From the NCBI GenBank assembly GCA_021202525.1, contig JAJQCV010000104.1, forward strand, positions 1-38,174: a stretch of DNA of 38,174 bases, given 5' to 3'. The DNA comes from Akkermansiaceae bacterium. GTDB taxonomy: Bacteria; Verrucomicrobiota; Verrucomicrobiia; Verrucomicrobiales; Akkermansiaceae. Positions within the stretch are counted from its first letter, which is position 1; every line of letters starts with the position of its first letter. Below, piece by piece: positions 17,901 to 25,725 of the stretch. The notes under the pieces were generated by a model. That model did no database searches and was not told where the DNA came from. It was given only the letters and a program-made list of their open reading frames with translations. A program made the translations under genes and the position numbers.

Positions 17901-18475
17901 CGGAAGGAAATCCCCTGATCGGACTCCGGAAGGGACACCTCCCCGCCGATTCCGGAAGAAAAGCTCACGCTGTAGGCCGGTTCCTGGGCCTCCACGTCCG
18001 GAGTCATCAGGAGCTGCCTCAGGTGGTTGGCCGCTCCCGGCAGTTCCAGCCCGTACGTCACCTGGTCGAACAATTCCCCGGTCATTCTGGAGTCTCCGGT
18101 ATTGATGAGCAGGGAAAGCACTTCCAGGGCAATAGCCATGCGCTCCGTTTCATCCCGGCCGGAGGCGGCGGACGCCAGCACGTCCTCCACTGTCAGACTG
18201 GCGCGCATGGACCGTTCAAAACGGTTGGAAAGCCAGCGGTGCTCCACTTCCGGGAAGGTGTAGCGCAGAATGTCCAGGGCGGCGTCCGCATCCCGCGCGC
18301 TCAAGTGGCGGCGGCCGCTCAGAATGGTGGCAAACAGGTCCACCAGCGTTCCGGCGTGGATCTTCATGGATCCGTCGTCCCGGCGCAGCCACGGAACATA
18401 GGCGCCCAGCGTCCTGACCAGATTCAACCTCCAGTGGATCAGCTTGGAGGGTATGTCAAAAAACCATCGGATCAT
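14939..18475 (-). CDS. Large ABCG-type ABC transporter with TerB-like and FHA-like N-terminal regions
   Basis: This 1178-residue protein fuses several parts. Residues about 35-160 are helical and acidic like TerB (tellurite-resistance) or DjlA domains (DALDILRYTFPEVEHRWL). Residues about 165-435 are beta-rich and hold what look like two FHA-like units; the second has WINGRIVKGRMSLKDGDVVHLN (401-422), a typical FHA end. The ABC domain (about 447-665) has Walker A GPSGSGKS (479-486), Walker B VFLLDEP (605-611) and H641, but the signature reads ISDGER (585-590) instead of SGGER. An ABC2/ABCG-type membrane domain follows (helices about 786-806, 822-842, 865-888, 897-920, 930-948), then a long soluble insert (950-1150) and a last helix near 1152-1167. 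Half-transporters of this kind work as dimers; FHA-ABCG fusions such as mycobacterial Rv1747 are controlled by Ser/Thr kinases. Substrate unknown. Confidence 0.85.
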   Translation of the reverse strand: MIRWFFDIPSKLIHWRLNLVRTLGAYVPWLRRDDGSMKIHAGTLVDLFATILSGRRHLSARDADAALDILRYTFPEVEHRWLSNRFERSMRASLTVEDVLASAASGRDETERMAIALEVLSLLINTGDSRMTGELFDQVTYGLELPGAANHLRQLLMTPDVEAQEPAYSVSFSSGIGGEVSLPESDQGISFRLIRCSRLVLVVNDGSKSIVVRGRHLAPGGVMPLTNGQVVLLPSGPLSFEDFAFFLDCKRSGKQEVCYIVLDNGSLQISRMRSRASAVRVSMGLACEVEVLRPDVEFVVGNRRLYPGESVRMEYYSSFTLDGEGPFSMGEMQNALSDIGRRFRLDPGTRKLRVTNMPEKARKGDMLLTPGLAAGVVLEVSFSSATNSGWLEVVEASMPLWINGRIVKGRMSLKDGDVVHLNSYHALRCRFSAGVLDEEYHAIRTLSVEGVTKEFRRSGRVLDNIDLSVKRGEMVCILGPSGSGKSTLLAMMAGHLPPTRGCIRYNNQLLYSSPELVRPYIAFIPREDILDAAMSVSEHIAQATIIRRPRLTRSGRARRVNAILKFLGLTHIASRRVGEMNARTISDGERTRLNLGLDLAGIADVFLLDEPISGLSTSDAKLVMQTLQNMSRDKMVIATMHRPSTAILNQFNKVLVLDHGGQMAYWGDVPGMLRYFRKAAVDMSIDVSEESRTAGGADYVFEVLEAPLSWHDRRRRQHPRLWQERFEGYRFRNVMGHHHEGGGPRTLYEGTLEFPPAPRRSVMQLWRLFRIWAVRTFLGRVRSRMGLYTMLLEGPVLALLISLTLRASSSPEYTFATALHIPSYLFLATIVAMFFGLTGAASEVLKDRALLKRESNSKVFVTGYVLAKALVLTGLSAVQSALFLWVGNTILEIHEMFLVYLGTMTLTAFIGVSLSLLVSVFAKTERAALNMVPLLLIPQILMAGAIVHFDEMNQFIPWSAHRTDEHGRLKPGRVPLVAEFCPLRYSFEMMVVDQASKNVWEKERETIQEKVDELKAKPQLSNREFEEFKLLKLALLHISAIGAENPEQAKDAVRTVRRAAIDGSEKSYKRTIDRLEREGKGKPSVKSFYVNDRIVMLDESAEIQRVSRDTLDRPEIFLARRQPLPWGNSGKAPDDPGYSADEGTVPTPWRDSLFLFLMGAAPLFVTGRVIKRRLEKAG

Positions 18476-18669
18476 GCCAGGGAACGCGTTGCCTGCACCA
18501 GTAGTACAGGGATTCCCGCACTACCTCAAGCGGAACCGGCCTTTCCCGAAGAAATGACAATATTTTCTGCACCTTTATCTTGCAATAGGTCCGGTGTAAG
18601 TATAGTTCTGTCCAATGTTCCTCGCCTTCCAAATGGAAGCAGGCCAAAATACACCAACATTATCACAAC

Positions 18670-19095
18670 ATGGATATTTTAGTTTCTACTCTTTGTGACT
18701 TCGCCGCCGATTACCAGGGCAAGCTTTGCATCCAGGGCGGGTTCGATTCCCTGGTTGCCCGCCAGTTCCCGGTAGTGCATCCCGTTTGCGCCGTTGCCCT
18801 CCGCATCTGCCTCACCCCTGAAGACGAAGGCAACCATGAACTGGGCCTGAGCATCGTTGACGCCGACGGCACGCCGCTGGACAAGGAACGCATGCCCATC
18901 AAGATCAACTTCCCGGTGCCCGCCTTCCCTGAAGGCGCCTCCTTCTTCACCCGCAACCTGATCATGAACTTCCAGGGACTGCGCTTTGAAAAGCCGGGCA
19001 ACTACTCCATCGACCTGACGGTGGACGGAGAACTGGCCTCCCGCGTGCCTTTCCGCGTGGTACAGGTGCAGGAAGAAGCTTCCCAAGAAGCCTGA
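18670..19095 (+). CDS. Conserved protein of unknown function (DUF6941-like)
   Basis: The 141-residue protein has no signal peptide or membrane segment, so it is probably cytosolic. It looks like an all-beta domain: CDFAADYQGKLCIQGGFDSL at the N-terminus, RICLTPEDEGNHELGLSIVDADG in the middle, and the terminal GNYSIDLTVDGELASRVPFRVVQV. This pattern recalls the small domain family DUF6941, whose role is unknown; I am not certain of the match. The gene diverges from the ABCG-type transporter gene (194 bp between starts) and has its own strong terminator 24 bp after the stop, so it is monocistronic. The fold-like end (DLTVDGE...VPFRVV) suggests an immunoglobulin- or C2-like sandwich. No Shine-Dalgarno motif precedes the ATG. 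Confidence 0.8.
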   Translation: MDILVSTLCDFAADYQGKLCIQGGFDSLVARQFPVVHPVCAVALRICLTPEDEGNHELGLSIVDADGTPLDKERMPIKINFPVPAFPEGASFFTRNLIMNFQGLRFEKPGNYSIDLTVDGELASRVPFRVVQVQEEASQEA

Positions 19096-19119
19096 TCAAC
19101 ACAAGTTTTTCCTATCAAG

Positions 19120-19151
19120 CCGCCTGCCGTTTTTCCGGCAGGCGGTTTTTT
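19120..19151 (+). terminator. Strong Rho-independent terminator
   Basis: A perfect 10-bp GC-rich stem (CCGCCTGCCG at 19120-19129, CGGCAGGCGG at 19136-19145) with a 6-nt loop is followed by six T residues. It ends transcription of the small conserved gene at 18670. It does not have a U-tract in the minus direction. Confidence 0.92.
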
Positions 19152-19330
19152 ATTGCCGCGGACTTCCAAAAGGACACATTTTCCGGAGAAGAAAGATTCC
19201 CCTCCGCCATGTTCCGAAACGCTTTTCAACCACAAAAGGCGGGAGCCGGAGCACCGGGGCGGCGCAGATGCACTCCGCCGGTAAACGGATGCCACCGGAA
19301 ACCCGTACCCTTCCTCCCAAGCAGCCTGCC

Positions 19331-19801
19331 TTACATTTCGCTGAAATCCAGCCGGGTGATGTTAAAGTAGGTTTTCCCCTTCCGGCAGGAATTCCACAGG
19401 ATAACCAGCATCAGGGCAAACAGACCCAGCCGCCATGCCACTTCAAAGGGATAGCTGGTCACTTCCCGCTCCACCCCGATGCAGTTGCAGGAAAGGGAAA
19501 GCCCCCTGATCCACCCCTGGACAAAGAGGGCCACAAACGTAAACGTCAGCGCACTGCCCAGCAGAGCGGCTCCGGCGCAGGTCCTGCGGAACAAAAGCCC
19601 CAGGCCCACCACGATTTCACACGCCACTCCCAGGGAAGCCAGGGGATGCCCCCAGGCCTCCGGAAAAATGGAGAACCGGTCTATGGTTGCCTGGAGCTGG
19701 TCCAGATGAAGGAGCTTGCGCCCTGCCACAAACAGAAAAAAGCCTCCCATCCCCACCCGGAGCAGGAACATGCAGATACGGACTATTTTCTCTCTCAGCA
19801 T
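19331..19801 (-). CDS. DoxX/MauE-family membrane protein
   Basis: The 156-residue protein has four predicted membrane segments (about 10-26, 52-71, 74-94 and 124-140). The first contains RVGMGGFFLFVAGRKLL, followed by a GHPLASLGVACEIVVGLGLLF block, both characteristic of the DoxX/MauE group. A C-x-C pair (C105, C107 in LSLSCNCIGVE) lies in the loop where MauE- and DoxX-like proteins carry cysteines; MauE proteins are linked to disulfide or thioredoxin chemistry. The gene starts 15 bp after the stop of the frameshifted GH2 gene, so both share a transcript. That pairing suggests an envelope redox or quinone-related helper for exported proteins, but the link is by position. Function otherwise unknown. 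Confidence 0.75.
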   Translation of the reverse strand: MLREKIVRICMFLLRVGMGGFFLFVAGRKLLHLDQLQATIDRFSIFPEAWGHPLASLGVACEIVVGLGLLFRRTCAGAALLGSALTFTFVALFVQGWIRGLSLSCNCIGVEREVTSYPFEVAWRLGLFALMLVILWNSCRKGKTYFNITRLDFSEM

Positions 19802-19816
19802 GACAAAGGCTCTCTA

Positions 19817-22556
19817 TTATTCAAAGTGGCTCTGCTGGCTACTCACCTTGTCATTGCGCAAATTATTGAGTTCGTGGCGGACCTTTTCCAACTCCAGTTG
19901 AAGAGCCTTCTCCCGTTCGGAGGAAGTTCCCGCGGAGGAAGGCTGGGCCTTTCCGCCTTTTCGGGACTTGCCTACGGCATCTTCCTGGAAAAGCATCTTT
20001 AGCCCGGATGCCTTCGTGTCAAACTCCAACACGCCGGAAACGGGCTTCTGGGAACCGGGATGCTTCACGGAGGCCTTCACCGTCACGGTGCCGGGCTGCG
20101 TTCCCAGGCGCACCAGCGCCGGAGCCGAACCCCACTTGACAGGCTGGACCAGCGTGCCATCCGGAGAATCCGTCAGCAACTCGGCCGGCCCCTCGATGGA
20201 GAAAACGATCTCTTCATCATTCAGGCACTTCACCGTTCCGCGGCCGTCCGTGACTTCCGCCACCACGGCAAACACGTCGGAACCGTTCGCGGACAATTCC
20301 ACACCTTCCTCCCGGTCCAGGCGCAGGCGGATTTTCTCCGCTCGCCGGGACGGACGCACCTCATGCCTGGTCACCACCTTCCCGCCAATCAGGCCTTCCG
20401 CCACCAGCTTCACCGCACCTTCCTTGCCGGCGCGGGCAAGCTTCTTGTTTTCCATGAAATCCCACGCTTTCGGGAACACGACGGGCACGCGCTTGAGGCC
20501 GTTGGGATAAGAGCCCACCTTCTTTTCCACCGGAGCGCCGCCGTTGACGCTCAGGCGCACGGAATCACAGTTGGAAAATACCGTGACGTCTTCCGGAGAA
20601 AAGGGAGTGCACTCATTGGCTATGTAAACCACGGGACCGGAACCAAGTGCGTTCTGGGACTTCTGGGGCCGCTGGGACATGAAGGCGTAATAAGACGTCT
20701 TCGGCTGGCGGAAAGCATCCAGAATGCCGCCGTAAAAGGGATCCGGATGGTAGCCGCGCTGGTGGTCGAACGGATGCCAGAGACAGCCGCCGAAGTGGTA
20801 GGCCGGAGCGGCGTTCAAGGTATCATACGTGGTATAGGGGAAGGACGTCTTGAGATAATGGAGGGCCTGCACCATCATCGGAGCTTCCCCCCCAGTGCCG
20901 CGCCACGCGGGACGTGGAATTATGGGCGGACCAGGTATCCACGTTGTCCCCGAATTCCCGGGTGAAATACGGCTTGTTGTTTTTCCGCTCCTTGATGGAC
21001 CAGTGCTTGTCCCCCGTGGCGGGATGGGCGTAAAGCACTTCATAATGCTCGCTGCCCTGGGCCACCGCGTCGCAAGCGGTATAGCACCCCGGATACGGAT
21101 ATTCCTCATGCACCAAGTCGCGGACCTTCTTGGCGAAATCCTTCGGATAATGGGTCTCATTCAGAATGGGCTCCCACATCATCACGGAGGGGTGGTTCCG
21201 GTCGCGGCGCACCATTTGGCGCACATCGTCATATACCCGGTCCGCAAAAGGCCCCCTGCCCCAGAACTGCCATCCCGGCGTAGCGACGATGACAAACAGC
21301 CCCAGCCGGTCGCAGGCATCCATGAAAGCCGGGTCCTGGGGATAATGAGCGCTGCGGATGACGCGCATGCCCGCCTTCCTCAGCTTCACAGCATCCTGCC
21401 ATTGCAGATTGTTGGGCACGGCATTGCCCAGCCGGGCGAAATCCTGGTGCCTGTTGCCCCCGATCAACTTTTCCGGGAACAGGGAACCGTTCAGCACCAG
21501 TCCTTTCTCCGTAATTTCCACAGTCCGTACGCCCACCCTCATGGAACGGTTGTCCAGCAAATGGGCCGGATTCTTGGCATCCGCCCCTCCGGCGGCCTTC
21601 CAGACCTCCACGCTCAGCGTGTACAAATTGGGATTATCCGGGGACCATGGCCTCACATTGGAAATCACCAGGGGAATGTCCACTTCACCCGTGGAATACG
21701 GCGGAATCACGAGGGGGGCCGTCTCCCCCACGGGGTCCACGCCCTTGGGGTCCGTCATCAGTGCCTGCACGCGCACTTTCTGCTCCTTGTCCGTTTCGTT
21801 GGCTACCTGCACCTTCACCCCCACCTTGCCTTTCCGCGTACGGGGATCAAGGGAATCCGTCCGGAAAAAGATGCCGCCGCCGGCCACGGTTCCCGCTTCA
21901 TTCGGGTCCGTGATGTAAACGGGGCCCGTAGAAATCAGGTACGCATCACGGTAAATGCCGCCGAAATAGGCAAAATCCAGACTCTCCTGCGGCTTGCCGG
22001 GAGGATAGGAGCCGTCGTTGGAATTGTCCGCCTTCACGACGATGACGTTCTTCCGGCCCGGCTTCAGCCACTTGTCCAGATTCACGATGACGGGGAGATA
22101 CCCGCCGAAATGTTCGGCGGCCTTCTCGCCGTTCACCCATATCTCGCTCTTCCCCATGATGCCTTCAAAATACAGGGTATTTCTCCTGCCCTTCAGATCG
22201 GCAGGCGCCGTAAACGCCTTCCGGTACCAGACCGGTCCCTGGTAATTGGAGCAGCCGCTGGCCTCTTCCGGCAGCAATTCGGTTCCGTCGGGAAGATTCA
22301 CGGACTGCCAGGAGGAATCGTCAAAATCCGGGCTGGTCACCCCCTGCGGAGCATCCTTCCCCTTGAAAAACTTCCAGCCTACATTCATGCCGTAGATGTG
22401 CCTTTTGGTCGTCTGTTCAGGCAGGCGGAGCGCTCCGGCTACGGAATACTGGCCTGTGGAGGAAGCTGCCTCCTCGGCGGCGGTTTTCTGGTCTGCATGC
22501 GCGGACATGGCTCCGGACAAAACTGCGGCCGCCAAAAAAACAGGGGAGATATTCAT
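19817..22556 (-). pseudogene. Secreted glycoside hydrolase family 2 enzyme, frameshifted at a G7 tract
   Basis: Two overlapping frames together encode one GH2 protein (beta-galactosidase/glucuronidase type). The first frame (20823-22556, 577 residues) has a signal peptide (MNISPVFLAAAVLSGAMSAHA), a GH2 sugar-binding domain (about 58-210), an Ig-like domain and most of the TIM barrel, with acid/base E467 (WEPILNE) and nucleophile E534 (TREFGD). The family sequence stops after W555, and continues in another frame as E-A-P-M-M-V-Q-A-L-H-Y down to 19817. The switch lies at seven G residues on the minus strand (plus 20887-20893). Six would restore one protein of about 912 residues reading WGEAPMMVQ, the normal GH2 sequence. 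The rest is two or more beta domains and a coiled-coil end (SEREKALQLELEKVRHELNNLR). Causes could be a read error, phase variation or real inactivation. The catalytic residues precede the break, so a truncated barrel would be made. Confidence 0.85.
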
Positions 22557-22834
22557 AAATAAATGGGATGTTTTTATTGTAAGGACTATTTACGGAAAAA
22601 TCCGTGCGAGTCTTTCACTCCTATAATACATCCTTGCTGATAATGCAAATACATACGTCATCAGGCATCTTCCGCTTGACCTGACTGGCATGTTTTTTCA
22701 TAGTGAATTCGTCCTGTGCGGAACCGTTCCGCAGCCCCGGCTCCGGGGGTCAGACTTTCAGTCCCGTGAAAAGGAAAAAGCATGACTCCCCCTGGGTTAG
22801 ACCGGGACGCCCGCCTTTATCCACTAGTTTTTTT

Positions 22835-23866
22835 ATGTCATCTTTCTTTCAGAAAATTGTCAAACTGTTCTCCTATGACATTGGCATTGACTTGGGCACA
22901 GCCAATACGCTGGTCAACGTCAAGGACCAGGGCATCGTCCTGCGCGAGCCCTCCGTCGTAGCCGTCAAAGGGGACAAGGTACTGGCCGTGGGGGACGAAG
23001 CCAAGCGCATGCTGGGCCGCACCCCCGGTTCCGTCACGGCCATCCGGCCGCTGAAGGACGGCGTCATCGCCGACTTCTACATCACGGAGGAAATGCTCCG
23101 CTACTTTATCAAAAAGGCTACGGCCAGGTACTACCTGATCAAGCCGCGCGTGCTCATCGCCATTCCCTCCGGCATCACGGAGGTGGAGCGCAGGGCCGTC
23201 AAGGAATCCGCGGAAGCGGCGGGCGCGCGGCGCGTGCACCTGATCGAGGAACCGATGGCGGCCGCCATCGGCGTGGGCCTGCCTGTTCAGGAAGCCGCCG
23301 GCAACATGATCGTGGACATCGGCGGCGGCACTACGGAAGTAGCCCTCATCTCCCTTTCCGGCATCGTTTACAGCCGTTCCGTGCGCTGCGCCGGGGACGA
23401 ACTGGACGACGCCATCATCTCCTACATGAGGAGAACCTACAATCTCATGGTCGGGGAACGCACCGCCGAGGACATCAAAATCCGCATCGGCTCCGCCTAT
23501 CCCCTGCCACAGGAACTCTCTATCGAGGTCAAGGGCCGCGACCTGGTCGCGGGCCTTCCCAAGACAGTGACCATCCGCTCTGAAGAAGTGCGGGAAGCAC
23601 TCACGGAACAACTCAACACCATTGTTGACGCCGTGCGCACGACTCTGGAACGCTGCCCCCCCGAACTTGCCGCCGACCTCGTGGACCGGGGGATTGTTCT
23701 GGCCGGCGGAGGCGCCTTGCTGCGCGGACTGGATCAGCTCCTTCACGAGCAGACCGGCCTGCCTATCCACATCGCGGAAGATCCGCTCAGCGCAGTTGCG
23801 GAAGGGACGGGAAAAGCCCTTCAGGAACTGGACTTCTTCACTAATGTTACGGACGCGGAAGACTGA
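22835..23866 (+). CDS. mreB: Rod shape-determining protein MreB
   Basis: MreB is the bacterial actin that forms membrane-bound filaments and guides cell-wall synthesis with MreC, MreD, RodA and PBP2. The 343-residue protein shows the actin-ATPase motifs: phosphate 1 [15 protein letters not shown] (13-27), connect 1 [16 protein letters not shown], phosphate 2 [11 protein letters not shown] (160-170), connect 2 and the adenosine motif [17 protein letters not shown]. The N-terminal [13 protein letters not shown] is a short amphipathic helix of the kind that anchors MreB to membranes. I chose the ATG at 22835 because this helix and the DIGIDLG block follow directly; an in-frame start at 22703 would add 44 unlikely residues. 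No mreC or mreD follows; the next gene is rng-like, 197 bp away. Confidence 0.97.
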   Translation: MSSFFQKIVKLFSYDIGIDLGTANTLVNVKDQGIVLREPSVVAVKGDKVLAVGDEAKRMLGRTPGSVTAIRPLKDGVIADFYITEEMLRYFIKKATARYYLIKPRVLIAIPSGITEVERRAVKESAEAAGARRVHLIEEPMAAAIGVGLPVQEAAGNMIVDIGGGTTEVALISLSGIVYSRSVRCAGDELDDAIISYMRRTYNLMVGERTAEDIKIRIGSAYPLPQELSIEVKGRDLVAGLPKTVTIRSEEVREALTEQLNTIVDAVRTTLERCPPELAADLVDRGIVLAGGGALLRGLDQLLHEQTGLPIHIAEDPLSAVAEGTGKALQELDFFTNVTDAED

Positions 23867-24063
23867 ATCCGGCAAAGCCGGCCTCACTCGTCCGGCCTTC
23901 CGCTTCCATCCCGCCGCATCCGGTCAAACGCATCTGCCCGCCATGATTCCTTTCCGGCCATTTCCAAAACTCTCATTCCAGCCGCTCCCGCCGGGGAATG
24001 GCCTTCCGGAAACATTACGGGCAATAGCACACCCTAGCTTACTCACACCCCGTGTTTACAAAA

Positions 24064-25659
24064 ATGCTTAAAAAAATCAAAAGAGCCTTCGGCTTCGGAT
24101 CATGTGATCCGATGGAAGGTTCAACAATCATCATCAATGCCGAAAAACTCGAACGCCGCGTAGCCCTTCTGGAAAACGGCGTGCTGGAAGAATACACCAT
24201 CGAGCGCGAAGGCGAAGACAACATCGTGGGCGGCATCTTCAAGGGCCGCGTTAAAAACATAGAACCGGGCCTCAAGGCCATGTTCGTGGACATCGGCCAG
24301 GAAAAAAACGCGTTCCTCCACTTCTGGGACGCCCTGCCCGCCGCGCTGGACTCCAGCCTGGAAGAAATCGAACGCGAAGGCCGCCCCAAGAAGCAGCAGC
24401 GCAAAATCACCTCCAAGGACATTCCGGACATCTACCCCATCGGGTCTGAAATCATGGTGCAGGTCACCAAGGGCCCCATCGGCACCAAAGGCCCGCGCGT
24501 CACCACCAACGTCTCCCTGGCCGGACGCTACCTCGTCCTGATGCCCTTCACGGACCAGTTCGGTATTTCCCGCAAGATTGAAGACCCGAAGGAACGCCTG
24601 CGCCTGCGCCAGATCATGCAGAAGCTGAATGTGCCGGACGGCATGGGCATCATCATGCGCACGGTCGCCCAGGGGCAGCGCTACCGCCACTTCGTCCGGG
24701 ACCTGGCCATGCTGCTGGAACAATGGTACTCCGTGGAAGAAAAGAAAGAGGCCAACCCGGCCCCCGTGTGCGTGTACAAGGAACCGGACCTTATTGAACG
24801 CACCGCCCGCGACTTCCTGACGGACACCGTGGACAACATCATTTGCGACGACTCGGAAACCACGGAACACATGCGCTCCATCGCCGGCAAGATTTCCCGC
24901 CGCGCCAAGCGCCATATCCAGCACTTCCCCGTGCGTACGCCCATCTTTGAAGAACTGGGCATTGAAAAGCAGATCAACGAGGCGTTCCAGCGCCAGGTGC
25001 TCCTGCCCTGCGGCGGCTACCTGGTCATTGACGAAACGGAAGCCCTGATCGCCATTGACGTGAACACCGGGCGCAACAAGGGAACCAAGGACCTGGACAA
25101 AACCATTCTGGACACCAACCTGGAAGCGGCCTACGAAATCGCCCGCCAGCTCCGCCTGCGCAACATCGGCGGCCTGGTGGTGGTGGACTTCATCGACATG
25201 CGCCACAGGAAGGACCAGCAGGCCGTTTACAAGGCCATGAAAGAACGCCTGAAACGCGACAAGGCCAAAACCCAGGTGCTCCAGATCACCCCCATCGGCC
25301 TGATGGAAATGACCCGCCAGCGTCTCAACGAAAGCCTGCGGGAATCCGTCCACGACCCCTGCCCGTACTGCTCCGGCCGCGGCCGCATCAAATCCGTGAT
25401 GACCATGAGCGTGGAAATCCAGCGCCAGATTTACGCCTGCATCCAGAAATACCGCGACACCATCGGGGACATGGTCATCGTCGTAAACTCGGAAGTGCTC
25501 TCCCGCTTCAAGAATGAAGACTCCAGCCTTCTGATGGAACTGGAACGCCAGCACAGCGGCAGGCTGATCTTCCGCGGCGACCACAACCAGCACCGCGAAA
25601 GCTTTGCCATCTACGACGCCCGGTACGACAACAAGCCCCTGTACCAGTCCGGCCAGTAA
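24064..25659 (+). CDS. rng: Ribonuclease E/G family endoribonuclease
   Basis: The 531-residue protein is of RNase G length and lacks the long RNase E scaffold region. An S1-like RNA-binding domain holds the block IVGGIFKGRVKNIEPGLKAMFVDIGQEKNAFLH (about 54-86). The DNase I-like catalytic part has the two metal-binding aspartates in LIAIDVNTGR (D332) and VVVDFIDM (D375). The zinc-link cysteines are in DPCPYC (C433, C436), joining two subunits. The enzyme cuts single-stranded A/U-rich RNA and matures rRNA and mRNA. I prefer the ATG at 24064; a GTG at 24052 would add four residues. No Shine-Dalgarno motif precedes either. It is followed by a strong terminator, so it is probably the end of its transcript. 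Confidence 0.95.
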   Translation: MLKKIKRAFGFGSCDPMEGSTIIINAEKLERRVALLENGVLEEYTIEREGEDNIVGGIFKGRVKNIEPGLKAMFVDIGQEKNAFLHFWDALPAALDSSLEEIEREGRPKKQQRKITSKDIPDIYPIGSEIMVQVTKGPIGTKGPRVTTNVSLAGRYLVLMPFTDQFGISRKIEDPKERLRLRQIMQKLNVPDGMGIIMRTVAQGQRYRHFVRDLAMLLEQWYSVEEKKEANPAPVCVYKEPDLIERTARDFLTDTVDNIICDDSETTEHMRSIAGKISRRAKRHIQHFPVRTPIFEELGIEKQINEAFQRQVLLPCGGYLVIDETEALIAIDVNTGRNKGTKDLDKTILDTNLEAAYEIARQLRLRNIGGLVVVDFIDMRHRKDQQAVYKAMKERLKRDKAKTQVLQITPIGLMEMTRQRLNESLRESVHDPCPYCSGRGRIKSVMTMSVEIQRQIYACIQKYRDTIGDMVIVVNSEVLSRFKNEDSSLLMELERQHSGRLIFRGDHNQHRESFAIYDARYDNKPLYQSGQ

Positions 25660-25686
25660 CCCGCACGATTGTACCACCAGCCTTCC

Positions 25687-25717
25687 GGCCGGGCGACTTG
25701 GTCGCCCGGCCTTTTTT
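25687..25717 (+). terminator. Strong Rho-independent terminator after the RNase E/G gene
   Basis: A perfect 11-bp stem (GGCCGGGCGAC at 25687-25697, GTCGCCCGGCC at 25701-25711) with a three-base loop is followed by six T residues. It ends only 8 bp before the next start codon, so the next gene must have a promoter inside or very near this region, or be read through. Confidence 0.9.
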
Positions 25718-25725
25718 AATCCGCC

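Noticed and set aside
20895..22562. 555-residue plus-strand frame opposite the GH2 gene
   Set aside because: Antisense shadow with H/G/P-rich composition, no motif.
22703..22834. N-terminal extension of MreB
   Set aside because: 44 residues before the conserved MreB start have no family similarity; typical MreB begins near [13 protein letters not shown].
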